Below, one piece after another: positions 50,836 through 60,026 of a stretch of DNA of 64,000 nt. The position numbers were made by a program, and so were the translations under genes. The first letter of the stretch is position 1, and every line of letters starts with the position of its first letter. Source of the DNA: an uncultured Lachnospiraceae bacterium (GTDB lineage Bacteria > Bacillota > Clostridia > Lachnospirales > Lachnospiraceae). The DNA is taken from assembly GCA_944382125.1 (NCBI GenBank), contig CALWMV010000003.1, forward strand, positions 1 to 64,000. Reading direction: 5' to 3'. The notes beneath the pieces are model-generated. The model was not told the DNA's origin. It was given only the letters and a program-made list of their open reading frames with translations, and searched no databases.

Positions 50836-53349
50836 TTACCTATAGCTTATGGCACTCACCGAGTCAAAATTCAGGCTCCAGAGCAGTTCCTCCGCCTGAT
50901 CCCTCGGCATACTTATCTCTCTTGAGGCTTCATCCTGGGCCTGAGGATCATACATAAGTATGTTCTGGTTATCATAACCATAGATCAGTACATAGGATCC
51001 GTCCGGATTCAATACCGCCGCAGGGATGCCCTTATATACGTAGTAAAGGAGCTGATTAAGTGACAGTCCATAGGTATCCAGTATCGCAATGCCCTCGTCC
51101 GAGGATATGCGGCTTCCGCTGAAGCTTTCCAGGTTTACGATAAGCGGATAAGCGGCCTGCACGGGATTCGATATCCTTGTGACCTCCGTCCTGTCGGCCC
51201 TGTTGAACACAAGGTTTCCGGAACCATCCGTCACATATCCCATATCCTCATAAGTAGCCTCTATCGCTTCCGCAAGATCGGAGCTTCTCAGCCTCAGCTC
51301 TCCTCCGGCATATGAATAAAATACTATCTGCTCTGCTCCCGGCCTGCTTTGGGAAGCTGCCTCCAGAGTACCTGAGTTCTCATATGAGATCTGCTCAGGG
51401 GCCCTTACCTCAAGGCTCCTGGTGGTCCTTATCTCATTATCCAGAGAGACATAGTATATCTTTTTGCGGACACCGTCATCCGCTGACATTATGCGGCTGT
51501 CCTCAGTGTCCAGGCTCTCCGTGGATACTATGGTGTCCTCCCCATAGAACTCATATCCCGTTCCGTCGGTATTCTTCCTGTAAAGGGTAAACATGATCCT
51601 GCTGCCCTCCACATGGACATTGTCCACATATATGCTTTCCCTGCTGTATTCCTTCTCAAGGCCAAGGCTTCCATTGAGTATCTCTATGGAATACATGGGC
51701 AGGCCCTTGATCCTTCCATTTATGGAGAAGCTGTCTCCCGATCCCGCATGGCCTATGATAAGGTCATCGTTACTGAAGCCTACGACCCTCAGATATTCCC
51801 CATCTGCCGCCTCTATGGTCCTGGTGGTCCCGCTTTCTATATCCAGGAGCCTCACCCTTGCAGACTGATAGGGCTCTCCGTCCTGCCATGCAAACTTTGT
51901 CTGCAGCCTGTCCACGGCATAGGTGCCGGAGCGAAGTCCGGAGGCGACTACCACCATCTCCAGTGAGTTCAGATCCACGGCCAGCACTGAATCGGACTGC
52001 TTGATATAAAGCATGTCATTTGCGCCCTTCCTGCAGAGCTCTGAAAGCTCAAGACTTATCCTTTCAAAGGTATACGAGAGGGGCATGAACATGATCTCCG
52101 TCAGTCTGTCCGCAGAAAAATCATATCTGTAATAGGCTATGCCGTTATAGCCCTCATGGGCTCCGCGGTTCATATATCCATAAACCACAAAATCCAGGAC
52201 TCCGCCGTCATCCATGGAAAGTATCTTTATGTCATGCCTGTCATAATTGGCTCTCACGCCGTCATCGGTCCCGCTCCTGAAGGAAAATACGCTGACTGCG
52301 ATCCTGTCCTCCTGATCGTAGCACCATAACTCCCTGTTGGACTTGAAGGCGATATATCTTCCGCTCTCCGAGCTCATATCCTGCAGCGTACCATCGGAGC
52401 TGATGCCCAGGTTAATCCTTTTTCCTGCAAAGAGATACTTGCTTCCGTCAAATATCTGATCAGTATTCCTGACATAATCCATCAGATATATGCGCTCCGA
52501 TCCCTGCCGAAGAGTATAGTCCTCCTGCACCATATATCGCTCGGTATTGCCTGCACTGTCCGTCCTTTCCGCCAGATAGGACAGTTCTATCACCGACATG
52601 ATGCCGTCATATTCCTTTATGGCGATATCGGGCACAGAAGCCATTCTCATGTCCGAATCTCCCCAGGTCAGCTGTGAAAAACTGGATTCTATATTGACTT
52701 CGCCGAGGTTTGAATTGTCCGCGGTCTCGCTGGTCTCAAGATAAGTGGTGAGCTCCCTTGCAGCGTCATAATCAAAGGTCTTTTCAGCAAAGGAACGGGC
52801 AAAATCTATCATGCCGTTTATGTACTGATCCTCTGTCCATACGATCCTGGTATAATAATTGATCTGCTCCTCCGCCATATCCACCTGGATAGTGAGAAGA
52901 TACTGGGTGTCCCTGGCGATAAGGTTCTGGATCGGCAGGCGGGCATAGGTCGATCCCCCCTCGCTCCGTATATCCCGGACCTCAGTCCTTTCCACAAAGT
53001 GCTGAAGGTCCAGGCTCCTTATCTCATAGGATATGCCGGTTATGGCATTGCCGTATTCCGCTATGCGTATATCCAGCTCCCGGTCCTCAGGAAGTATGGT
53101 CACAAGATCCGAAACAGCCCTGTTGCCCATATCCTGCCTGTAGCCATGCATGGTATTGAGCTCCAGCCCTTCAAGGTCCACATAAGCCACAGGGAGCCTG
53201 GGCTCCTCCATGGAGGTATATACCGTATATTCTGCCTCCACATTCTGAAAAGACCATGCAAAATAGGCCGCCAGGGCGGCCGCAAAAATAATGAGCAGTA
53301 TGATCGCCTTGCGAAGCTGCTTTTTGAGATTCTTTGATACTTTAGCCAC
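50836..53349 (-). CDS. Membrane-anchored extracellular protein of unknown function with C39-like C-terminal domain
   Basis: An 837-residue protein: one N-terminal transmembrane helix (about 14-31) after a basic tail, the rest predicted outside. The middle is beta-rich with repeated strand-turn patterns, suggesting propeller or sandwich folds. The C-terminal stretch (about 770-820), with SLNQLLYYVYKGIPAAVLNPDG, then YVLIYGYDNQNILMYDP (across about 790-815), resembles the end of Peptidase_C39-like domains (G.P....GH.VV..GYD...V...DP), but the catalytic His position reads SY and no Cys is at the expected place. The start is GTG at 53349. It lies downstream of parA-parB-DUF4446, a position I associate with Lachnospiraceae. 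Function not known. Confidence 0.7.
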   Translation of the reverse strand: MAKVSKNLKKQLRKAIILLIIFAAALAAYFAWSFQNVEAEYTVYTSMEEPRLPVAYVDLEGLELNTMHGYRQDMGNRAVSDLVTILPEDRELDIRIAEYGNAITGISYEIRSLDLQHFVERTEVRDIRSEGGSTYARLPIQNLIARDTQYLLTIQVDMAEEQINYYTRIVWTEDQYINGMIDFARSFAEKTFDYDAARELTTYLETSETADNSNLGEVNIESSFSQLTWGDSDMRMASVPDIAIKEYDGIMSVIELSYLAERTDSAGNTERYMVQEDYTLRQGSERIYLMDYVRNTDQIFDGSKYLFAGKRINLGISSDGTLQDMSSESGRYIAFKSNRELWCYDQEDRIAVSVFSFRSGTDDGVRANYDRHDIKILSMDDGGVLDFVVYGYMNRGAHEGYNGIAYYRYDFSADRLTEIMFMPLSYTFERISLELSELCRKGANDMLYIKQSDSVLAVDLNSLEMVVVASGLRSGTYAVDRLQTKFAWQDGEPYQSARVRLLDIESGTTRTIEAADGEYLRVVGFSNDDLIIGHAGSGDSFSINGRIKGLPMYSIEILNGSLGLEKEYSRESIYVDNVHVEGSRIMFTLYRKNTDGTGYEFYGEDTIVSTESLDTEDSRIMSADDGVRKKIYYVSLDNEIRTTRSLEVRAPEQISYENSGTLEAASQSRPGAEQIVFYSYAGGELRLRSSDLAEAIEATYEDMGYVTDGSGNLVFNRADRTEVTRISNPVQAAYPLIVNLESFSGSRISSDEGIAILDTYGLSLNQLLYYVYKGIPAAVLNPDGSYVLIYGYDNQNILMYDPQAQDEASREISMPRDQAEELLWSLNFDSVSAISYR

Positions 53350-53413
53350 TGTAATATCCCGGACCTCTGTTTTTCCGCCATCCCGGATAAGCTCTATCCC
53401 GGACTGCCGGATA

Positions 53414-53905
53414 TCAGTCCTTTATATAGCCAAGAGCCCTTTCAAGAGCCTCCTTTTCCTCTGCTCCAAGGGGAGTATAGGTACTTCCCGCATCTACATT
53501 CTTGACATAGATGAAGCATCCCTCCCTTGAATGCATGCAGTTGATTATCATGCCCGTGTTGGTATAGTCAAGCAGAGCCAGGGCAAAGGACATCTTGCCT
53601 CCCATGCCCTCAAAGGCATCATAATGCACTATCCCGAATTTCTGGATGGAGGCCCTTATGTTCCTGTTCATGACCCTCATGGCTTCCCTGTCAACGAGCT
53701 TGGCTTCCTTGAGCTCCTCGATATCCTCCTGCTGCCGGAGTATCAGCTCCTCCAGGCTCTCCGCATCCTTTCCGCGCATGAACAGATCATACCTGCGGTA
53801 AAGATCCCTGTATCTGCCTATGGCTATCACCGCCACTATAAGGCTTGCTATACAGAGGACGCAGACCGCTATGATCGCTGCGATCAATATCTCTCTTTCC
53901 GTCAT
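53414..53905 (-). CDS. DUF4446 family protein
   Basis: A 163-residue protein: one N-terminal transmembrane helix (about 6-28), a short coiled-coil (ESLEELILRQQEDIEELKEAK) and a compact C-terminal domain (IVHYDAFEGMGGKMSFALALLD, then GMIINCMHSREGCFIYVK), the DUF4446 pattern. Families with this domain usually sit just downstream of parB, as here (18 bp away). Function unknown. AGGAGAG precedes the ATG. Confidence 0.85.
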   Translation of the reverse strand: MTEREILIAAIIAVCVLCIASLIVAVIAIGRYRDLYRRYDLFMRGKDAESLEELILRQQEDIEELKEAKLVDREAMRVMNRNIRASIQKFGIVHYDAFEGMGGKMSFALALLDYTNTGMIINCMHSREGCFIYVKNVDAGSTYTPLGAEEKEALERALGYIKD

Positions 53906-53923
53906 AAAACTCTCCTATGCTGC

Positions 53924-55030
53924 TTATCTGAGCAGATCAGAGATCCTGTTCAGCTCCTCCAGTGAATAATAATCGATCTCTATCCTGCCCCTGTCCTTCT
54001 TCCCGGGCTTTATGCGCACCTTTGTACCGAGGCCCCCCGTAAGCTCTCTTTCAAGCTTATCCAGGAATACCCTGTCCCGGGCTATCTCATCTGCATCATC
54101 GGCATGAGCCGTATCCGTCTCTGCCGGAGCAGCCTTTCTCTTTTTTATGGCATCTGCCTTTCTTTCAGCCTCTCTGACGCTGAGCCCCTTCTCAGCTATC
54201 TCCCTGGCCAGGGCTATAAGCTCCTCCCTGTCCTCTATGGTGATCAGGCAGCGGGCATGTCCCGCACTGAGCCTTTCCTCCGAAATAAGCAGCAGCACCT
54301 CCTCCGGAAGCTGAAGGAGCCTGAGGCTGTTGGCTATGGCTGAGCGGCTCTTTGCCACGCGCTCTGCCACCTCCTCCTGGGTAAGGCCGTAAGCATCTAT
54401 AAGCTCCCTGTAGGCCATGGCCTCCTCTACGGCACCAAGGTCCTCCCTCTGTATATTTTCTATAAGGGCGATCTCAGCTGCAGCCTGATCCTCGATGTCC
54501 CTGATGATGACCGGCACTTCCTTAAGGCCGGCCAGCCTTGCAGCCCTCCACCTGCGTTCTCCTGCGATGATGGTATAGGTAAAGCCCGTCTTCTTCACTA
54601 TCAGGGGCTGTATCACGCCGTAGCGTTTTATGGATCCCGCCAGTTCCGCAAGGCTTTCCTCATCAAACTTCTTCCTGGGCTGATCCCTGTTCGGCTCTAT
54701 AAGGGATATCCTGACAAAACGGCGGTCATGGAGGCTGCCCTCCGGATCTGTTTTCTTCAGTCCCGGCTTCGCCGGCTCTCCGCCCCGGGCCTTCTTTTCC
54801 GAAGCCCCGTCTGAAGCTTTTCTGCCGGATGAGCTCCCGCCTTCCAAAGCCTTTTCTGTCTTTTCTCCTGAAGGCTCTTTCGAAGGCTTTGCCGCTTCGT
54901 CCCCTGAAGATTTCTTTACCTTCTGCGAAGAAGCTTTTGCCGCTCCTTTTTCTTTCCTGCCCTCTTCGGCTGCGGTATCATCATTTCCGAATATGGCGTC
55001 AAGTCCGCGCCCCAGACCTTTTCTTGCCAT
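53924..55030 (-). CDS. parB: Chromosome partitioning protein ParB (Spo0J)
   Basis: Binds parS and spreads as a CTP-dependent clamp to organise the origin region. The 368 residues have a long N-terminal Lys/Ser/Ala/Glu-rich stretch (about 1-100), then the ParB core: NRDQPRKKFDEESLAELAGSI, the CTP-binding GERRWRAARLAG, the HTH GLTQEEVAERVAKSRSAIANSL and a C-terminal dimerisation domain. The N-terminal extension is longer than in B. subtilis Spo0J (282 residues). Its ATG overlaps the parA stop by one base. Confidence 0.96.
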   Translation of the reverse strand: MARKGLGRGLDAIFGNDDTAAEEGRKEKGAAKASSQKVKKSSGDEAAKPSKEPSGEKTEKALEGGSSSGRKASDGASEKKARGGEPAKPGLKKTDPEGSLHDRRFVRISLIEPNRDQPRKKFDEESLAELAGSIKRYGVIQPLIVKKTGFTYTIIAGERRWRAARLAGLKEVPVIIRDIEDQAAAEIALIENIQREDLGAVEEAMAYRELIDAYGLTQEEVAERVAKSRSAIANSLRLLQLPEEVLLLISEERLSAGHARCLITIEDREELIALAREIAEKGLSVREAERKADAIKKRKAAPAETDTAHADDADEIARDRVFLDKLERELTGGLGTKVRIKPGKKDRGRIEIDYYSLEELNRISDLLR

Positions 55031-55806
55031 CAGTAGCTGCCCCCTTCCCTGTCCATGAGCTCTGCAGCCAGCATGCGGTAGCTCTCCGCTCCCCTCGAGG
55101 AGGGATCATATATGCTGATGGGCTCTCCATAAGAGGGAGCCTCCGCAAGCCTTACATTCCTCGGTATCAGAGTCTCAAATATGGGCTCATCAAGATTTTC
55201 CCTTACCGATTCCACCACCTGCTCGCTGAGCCTGGTGCGCTGGTCATACATGGTGAAAAGCACGCCCTCCACGTATAGCTCCGGGTTCATCTTCTTCCTT
55301 ACCATCCCCACCAGCCGAAGCAGCTGATTGAGTCCCTCCAGAGCATAGTATTCACACTGTATGGGTATGATGACGCTGTCGGCAGCCGTAAGGGCATTGA
55401 CAGTAAGGACGCTTATGGAGGGAGGGCAGTCTATGAATATATAATCATATCCCTCCTTCAGGCTGTCGGTGATGTTTTTAAGCCTTACATCCATATCCGG
55501 CAGCTCCTGAAACTCCGCCTCCACTCCGGAGAGATCCATATCCGCACTTATGAAATCCAGTCCGGGAAGCACATCCTTATACATGCACTCCTCCGGCTTC
55601 ATATTGCCGCAGAGCAGATCATATATGCTTCCCTCCCGGTCCTTCTCCAGATGAGCTGAAAGCCCGCTGGTAGAGTTGGCCTGGGGGTCAAAATCTATAA
55701 GCAGCACCCTCTGCTCCGCCTCAGAAAGACAGCAGGCAAGATTTATGGCAGTGGTGGTCTTGCCGACACCGCCCTTCTGATTTGTAATGGCTATGACACG
55801 TCCCAT
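55030..55806 (-). CDS. parA: Chromosome partitioning ATPase ParA (Soj)
   Basis: DNA-binding Walker-type ATPase working with ParB in origin segregation. At 258 residues, it has the deviant Walker A KGGVGKTTTAINLA, the switch LLIDFDPQANSTSG and DYIFIDCPPSISVLTVNAL. I start it at 55806 (MGRVIAIT); the longer frame adds 10 residues with no support. A parS-like palindrome lies in its leader 25 bases upstream. Confidence 0.96.
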   Translation of the reverse strand: MGRVIAITNQKGGVGKTTTAINLACCLSEAEQRVLLIDFDPQANSTSGLSAHLEKDREGSIYDLLCGNMKPEECMYKDVLPGLDFISADMDLSGVEAEFQELPDMDVRLKNITDSLKEGYDYIFIDCPPSISVLTVNALTAADSVIIPIQCEYYALEGLNQLLRLVGMVRKKMNPELYVEGVLFTMYDQRTRLSEQVVESVRENLDEPIFETLIPRNVRLAEAPSYGEPISIYDPSSRGAESYRMLAAELMDREGGSY

Positions 55807-55830
55807 CTTCGTACTTACCTCATAAAGATA

Positions 55831-55858
55831 AAGCAATGTTTCAAATGAAACATTGCTT
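55831..55858. promoter_or_regulatory. parS-like site inside a 28-bp palindrome upstream of parA
   Basis: TGTTTCA-AA-TGAAACA (55837-55852) matches the parS consensus TGTTTCACGTGAAACA except for the two central bases. The full inverted repeat has perfect 13-bp arms AAGCAATGTTTCA and TGAAACATTGCTT. Its position just before parA fits a ParB site. Confidence 0.75.
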
Positions 55859-55993
55859 ATAATTACTTATATACTATCATATCGAAGGGGGAAATTACAA
55901 TAAAATATATTACTTCTGTGCAGTAATGGCTTAGATTGGGATTTTGGGACCCGGGCAGGATTGTCCGGATCCCGGGATAAACAGGCTGATTTT

Positions 55994-56893
55994 TTAAAGC
56001 TTAGCCTCTCCTACTGCAAACTCTCTCCATCCCATATATCCGGGGGCAATGGAATATTCGGGGAATACTATAACTACCTGCCCGTCGCTGTTTATATAAA
56101 AGTCAGTATTTTCGTCTATGGTCCTGAAGCCCGCATCAGTAAGCTCGTTATCTCCATAGCCGAAGTAGCTGAGGCTTTCATCATTTGCTAGCTGATCTTT
56201 TATCTGCCTGTCTATCTCCGCATTGCAGATATTGATATAGTCATCACCAAGGAGGTCTTCGAGCTTAAGTTCCTTTCCTTCCAGAACATTCAGATTATAA
56301 TAATGCCTTTCCTCGGAGGCTGCCACCCAGCCCTTTGCCGTGGTGAGCTCAAGGGAAAGTATCGGGCTCTTCTGATATTTGACATCGTAATCCACGATTA
56401 TATCCATCTGGCGTCCTGCCCATTCCTCCTCTGTACCTCCCGTGGCAAAGAAGGCCTCCTTATACTCTTCAAACTCGGCCTTTGCCTCATTTGTATAATC
56501 ATCAACTATCTTTTCTATCTCTGCATTTACAAGGGATGTAAACTCCCCTCCTGAGGCGTCTGCCGAATTGGAGTCCTCTATGGCGGGCACCTCCATGTCG
56601 ATCTTATAATCTCCCTCATCCTGATGATAGGAACGTACGGTAAGCACCCTTGCTATGGCTCCGATGACCGGAAGCTCTGCCGCTCCTTCCGCAAAGGCCT
56701 GACTGGTGTTCAGGCCTGCCGTAAATACTACCAGAGCCGCTGCTGCAGCTGCTGCACATCTCTTTATCATAAAAATAACCTTCCTTTCAGCTTTCTTCCT
56801 TCTGTCCTTTTTTATAAGCCCATCTACCATGGCAGAAAGCTCCTTCGGTATCTCGATATCCCCGTAGATATTCTTTCCATCCTCTATCCTCAT
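55994..56893 (-). CDS. RsiV-like anti-sigma factor
   Basis: A 299-residue single-pass membrane protein: about 45 basic cytoplasmic residues (the sigma-binding part), a transmembrane segment with signal-peptidase-like SQAFA, and an extracellular PdaC/DUF4163 plus DUF3298 region (DIIVDYDVKYQKSPILSLEL, LKLEDLLGDDY, YINSDGQVVIVFPEY). B. subtilis RsiV has this design, binds lysozyme and is then cleaved by signal peptidase to free sigma V. Its start overlaps the sigma gene by 4 bases. Lysozyme sensing is inferred from the family. Confidence 0.83.
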   Translation of the reverse strand: MRIEDGKNIYGDIEIPKELSAMVDGLIKKDRRKKAERKVIFMIKRCAAAAAAALVVFTAGLNTSQAFAEGAAELPVIGAIARVLTVRSYHQDEGDYKIDMEVPAIEDSNSADASGGEFTSLVNAEIEKIVDDYTNEAKAEFEEYKEAFFATGGTEEEWAGRQMDIIVDYDVKYQKSPILSLELTTAKGWVAASEERHYYNLNVLEGKELKLEDLLGDDYINICNAEIDRQIKDQLANDESLSYFGYGDNELTDAGFRTIDENTDFYINSDGQVVIVFPEYSIAPGYMGWREFAVGEAKL

Positions 56894-57384
56894 ATCTCCA
56901 CCTCCTCAAGCTTTTCCTTAAGACGTCTGTGGGCTGTATAAAGCCTGGTCTTTACCGTATTGAGATTCAGGCCTGTGGCCTCGGCTATCTCACTGAGACT
57001 AAGCTCTTCATAATATCTGAGTATCACTATGGTGCGAAGCTCGGGCATAAGTCCCATTACCGCTTCATATACCTCCCCTGCATCATTTTCGAAGGCCTTT
57101 TCCCTGTACTCAGGTTCGGGAAATGCTTCATCCGAACTGGGTATCTCATTTTTATTTTTATCTATATACCTGACCGCCTCGTTTACAAGTATGCGGAACA
57201 GCCAGCTCCTTACCGCAGCCTCATCCCTGAGGCCCGTATAGGATTTAAGGGCCTTGAGTACGGTATTCTGCACTATGTCAAGGGCACCCTCCCGTTCCTT
57301 TGCGTAGCTCAGGGCAAGGCGGTAAAGTGAATTCTGATTTTCAGTGATGCAGGAGACTACGAGCTCGTATTTTCTGTCCTTCAT
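56890..57384 (-). CDS. ECF-type RNA polymerase sigma factor (SigV-like)
   Basis: A 164-residue alternative sigma factor with region 2 (LYRLALSYAKEREGALDIVQNTVLKAL, near residues 20-46) and region 4 (LRTIVILRYYEELSLSEIAEATGLNLNTVKTRL). I place the start at 57384, after AGAGGAG; the longer frame reads through its leader and a poly-A/T stretch. It is coupled to an RsiV-like anti-sigma gene. A candidate self-directed promoter, AAAAC-N17-GGTC, lies at 57416-57441. Its targets cannot be read here but are probably envelope defence. Confidence 0.9.
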   Translation of the reverse strand: MKDRKYELVVSCITENQNSLYRLALSYAKEREGALDIVQNTVLKALKSYTGLRDEAAVRSWLFRILVNEAVRYIDKNKNEIPSSDEAFPEPEYREKAFENDAGEVYEAVMGLMPELRTIVILRYYEELSLSEIAEATGLNLNTVKTRLYTAHRRLKEKLEEVEI

Positions 57385-57415
57385 GATTATCTCCTCTTTG
57401 GCTTTCTGTATATAA

Positions 57416-57441
57416 GACCTGAAGAGAGCAAAAAAAGTTTT
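57416..57441 (-). promoter_or_regulatory. Candidate ECF promoter of the sigma/anti-sigma operon
   Basis: On the minus strand AAAAC (57437-57441), 17 bp, GGTC (57416-57419), close to the AAC/CGTC pattern of ECF promoters. No good sigma-A pair is present downstream of the phoU terminator. Confidence 0.35.
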
Positions 57442-57478
57442 AAAAAAACTCCAATCAGTCAAAAACTGATTGGAGTTT
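57442..57478 (-). terminator. Terminator of the pst-phoU operon
   Basis: AAACTCCAATCAG (57446-57458) pairs perfectly with CTGATTGGAGTTT (57466-57478) and is followed by seven T on the minus strand. Confidence 0.95.
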
Positions 57479-57508
57479 AATTATATCATGACTTAAATCT
57501 ATATACAG

Positions 57509-58246
57509 TCAGGCCTCTGCAAGGGGCGCGGTCCTGCCGTTAGGGCCGCCGCCGGTGTTGCCGTCCTTGTGTACTCCGGTGATGGAAAATACCACCCATT
57601 CAGCCACATTGGTGGCGTGATCGCCTATACGCTCAAAGTACTTGGCTATCATAAGGATATCCAGAAGGGCCTCTCCTCTGTCGGGATTTTCCGAGATAAG
57701 CTTGATGACCTCAGTCTTTACCTTCATGAAGAGGTCATCCACATAATCATCGCTCTTTATGACTCCCTCGGCCAGCACCACATTGGAATTGACGAAGGAA
57801 TCCACGGCCTTTGTGACCATCTTCATGGTAGCTGATGCCATCTCCTGTATATCCACCGAGGAGCTGAAATTTCTGGTATGCTCAGAATTCAGGAAATTCA
57901 CGATATCAGAGATATCCGCGCACTGGTCTCCTATCCTCTCCATGTCGGATATCATCTTGAGCGCGGCGGATATGACTCTCAGATCAGAAGCCACCGGCTG
58001 CTGCTGAAGGAGGAGCTTGAGGCAGAGGCTCTCTATGTCCTTCTCCATCTGATCTATCTCTGTCTCAGTCTGATGTATCTTCTCTATGATGCGGGCGCTT
58101 ATCTCCGCCTCGGACTCAGTCTGGACGTCATCCTTCTTGCTCTGAAGGGCAAGGGCCGTCTGGCTGATGGCATCCTCACACAGGGATCCCATACGTATAA
58201 GCATCTCATTAAGCGCTGTGAGCTGCCTGTCAAATCTGTTTCTCAT
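57509..58246 (-). CDS. phoU: Phosphate signalling complex protein PhoU
   Basis: Negative regulator linking the Pst transporter to the PhoR sensor kinase. The 245-residue all-helical protein has two PhoU repeats with the metal-binding E/DxxxD motif (LISDMERIGDQCADI, and MIAKYFERIGDHATNVAEW in the second). I start it at 58246, since the longer frame adds only seven residues upstream of GGGGG. It ends the pst operon, before a strong terminator. Confidence 0.96.
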   Translation of the reverse strand: MRNRFDRQLTALNEMLIRMGSLCEDAISQTALALQSKKDDVQTESEAEISARIIEKIHQTETEIDQMEKDIESLCLKLLLQQQPVASDLRVISAALKMISDMERIGDQCADISDIVNFLNSEHTRNFSSSVDIQEMASATMKMVTKAVDSFVNSNVVLAEGVIKSDDYVDDLFMKVKTEVIKLISENPDRGEALLDILMIAKYFERIGDHATNVAEWVVFSITGVHKDGNTGGGPNGRTAPLAEA

Positions 58247-58263
58247 CTTAATGCTACCCCCGA

Positions 58264-59019
58264 TCAACCGAATCTTCCGGTGATATAATCCTCTGTCCTC
58301 TTGTCATTAGGCATGGAGAAGAGCTTCTCCGTATCTCCGTACTCTATCATCTCTCCCAGAAGGAAGAAGGCTGTCTTATCCGAGATACGCACTGCCTGCT
58401 GCATATTGTGGGTGACTATGATTATAGTATATTTTTCCTTAAGCTCCAGAGCCAGATCCTCTATCCTTGAGGTAGATATCGGATCCAGGGCAGAAGTGGG
58501 CTCATCCATAAGGAGTATATCAGGCTCAACGGCCAGGGCCCTTGCTATGCAGAGCCTCTGCTGCTGTCCTCCTGAAAGTCCGAGGGCCGACTTCTTAAGC
58601 CTATCCTTTACCTCCTCCCAGATACCTGCCCCGCGGAGTGATCTTTCAACTATCTCGTTGAGCTGATCCTTCTTTGTTATGCCGTGGGTACGGGGACCAT
58701 AGGCAATGTTGTCAAATATGCTCATGGGGAAGGGGTTGGGCTTCTGGAACACCATGCCTATCTGATGGCGGAGCTCATTGACATCTGTCTCCGGAGAATA
58801 GATCTCCTGGCCTCTGTACTGGATGCTTCCGGTGATCTTTACTCCGGGAATGAGATCATTCATGCGGTTGAGGGACTTGAGGAAGGTGGATTTTCCGCAT
58901 CCTGAAGGCCCTATAAGCGCAGTGATCGCATGCTCCGGGATATCCAGACTTATGTTCTTGAGAGCCTGGGACTGTCCGTACCACAGGCACATATCTTTTA
59001 CTGAGATTATATTATCCAT
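58264..59019 (-). CDS. pstB: Phosphate ABC transporter ATP-binding protein PstB
   Basis: ATPase of the high-affinity phosphate importer. It has 251 residues with [19 protein letters not shown] (Walker A, with the PstB-specific NRMND), the Q-loop [14 protein letters not shown], signature [15 protein letters not shown] and Walker [15 protein letters not shown]. It lies between pstA and phoU, in standard order. Confidence 0.98.
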   Translation of the reverse strand: MDNIISVKDMCLWYGQSQALKNISLDIPEHAITALIGPSGCGKSTFLKSLNRMNDLIPGVKITGSIQYRGQEIYSPETDVNELRHQIGMVFQKPNPFPMSIFDNIAYGPRTHGITKKDQLNEIVERSLRGAGIWEEVKDRLKKSALGLSGGQQQRLCIARALAVEPDILLMDEPTSALDPISTSRIEDLALELKEKYTIIIVTHNMQQAVRISDKTAFFLLGEMIEYGDTEKLFSMPNDKRTEDYITGRFG

Positions 59020-59023
59020 GTGT

Positions 59024-60025
59024 TTATCGATCTCTCTTCTTCTTGAAATAAGCTCCTACAAGACGGGCTGCCACATTAAGTATCAGTGTAAGTACGACCA
59101 GTATGGCCGCTATTCCGAAGGCCACCTCAAATTCTCCCTGCTCCTTTGCATATACGTAAAGGGCTACGGTAAGAGAGGCTCCGGCACTCTGAAGGCCCTT
59201 GATGGGTCCGTTAAGGGCATGGGCAAAGCCTGCGGTGAAAAGCAGGGCCGCTGACTCACCGAGTATACGTCCGGTGGCAAGGATGCAGCCGGTTATGATA
59301 CCGTCTATACAGTTGGGAAGCACCACCGTCCTTATGACCCTCCATTTTCCTGCGCCCAGGCCGAAGGCACCTTCTCTGTAGCTCTGGGGCACGGTCTTAA
59401 GGCTCTCCTGAGTGGTACGCATGATGGTGGGCAGGTTCATGATCACCAGGGTCAGTGCACCTGCAAGCAGGGAAGTCTGAAGGCCCATAAACTGGCAGAA
59501 AAACAGCATGCCCACCAGGCCGTATATGATGGAAGGTATGCCTGAAAGGGTCTCCGCTGCATACTCTATGATATCCACCAGCTTCTTGTTGGTCGCATAC
59601 TCCGTCAGGTATACCGCCGCACCTACTCCCAGGGGAAGGACTATGACAAGGGATGCCAGCACGATATAGATCGTATTCATTATGTCAGGAAGTATGCCTA
59701 TATTTCCCGACAGATAACTCGGCGATGTGGAGACGAACTCCCAGGAAATATTGGGTATGCCTCTGAACAGCACATATGCAAGTATATATACTACCAGTCC
59801 GCAGGTGATGATGGAGCAGAACCACATAAGTCCCGTCATGGTCCCTATGTATGCCTTTCTTCTGGGAGAAAGGGGTGTCTTTATCATACCCGTGTTCCCT
59901 CCTGCTGAAGCACCTGTCCCGGAGCCTGCACTGCGGATCCCGGATCGGCTGCTTTCTGCGGCAGTGTCTGCCGAAGCTGCATTTGCCATTCCGTTATTGA
60001 TATTTATATTTTCCAAAGCAGCCAT
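59024..60025 (-). CDS. pstA: Phosphate ABC transporter permease PstA
   Basis: One of the two channel subunits. 333 residues with six transmembrane helices; the coupling loop reads [23 protein letters not shown]. The N-terminal 70 residues before the first helix form an unusual Ala/Ser/Gly/Asn-rich cytoplasmic tail (for example [15 protein letters not shown]), absent in most PstA. I start it at 60025 after AGGAGG, leaving one base after the pstC stop. Confidence 0.96.
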   Translation of the reverse strand: MAALENININNGMANAASADTAAESSRSGIRSAGSGTGASAGGNTGMIKTPLSPRRKAYIGTMTGLMWFCSIITCGLVVYILAYVLFRGIPNISWEFVSTSPSYLSGNIGILPDIMNTIYIVLASLVIVLPLGVGAAVYLTEYATNKKLVDIIEYAAETLSGIPSIIYGLVGMLFFCQFMGLQTSLLAGALTLVIMNLPTIMRTTQESLKTVPQSYREGAFGLGAGKWRVIRTVVLPNCIDGIITGCILATGRILGESAALLFTAGFAHALNGPIKGLQSAGASLTVALYVYAKEQGEFEVAFGIAAILVVLTLILNVAARLVGAYFKKKRDR

Positions 60026-60026
60026 A

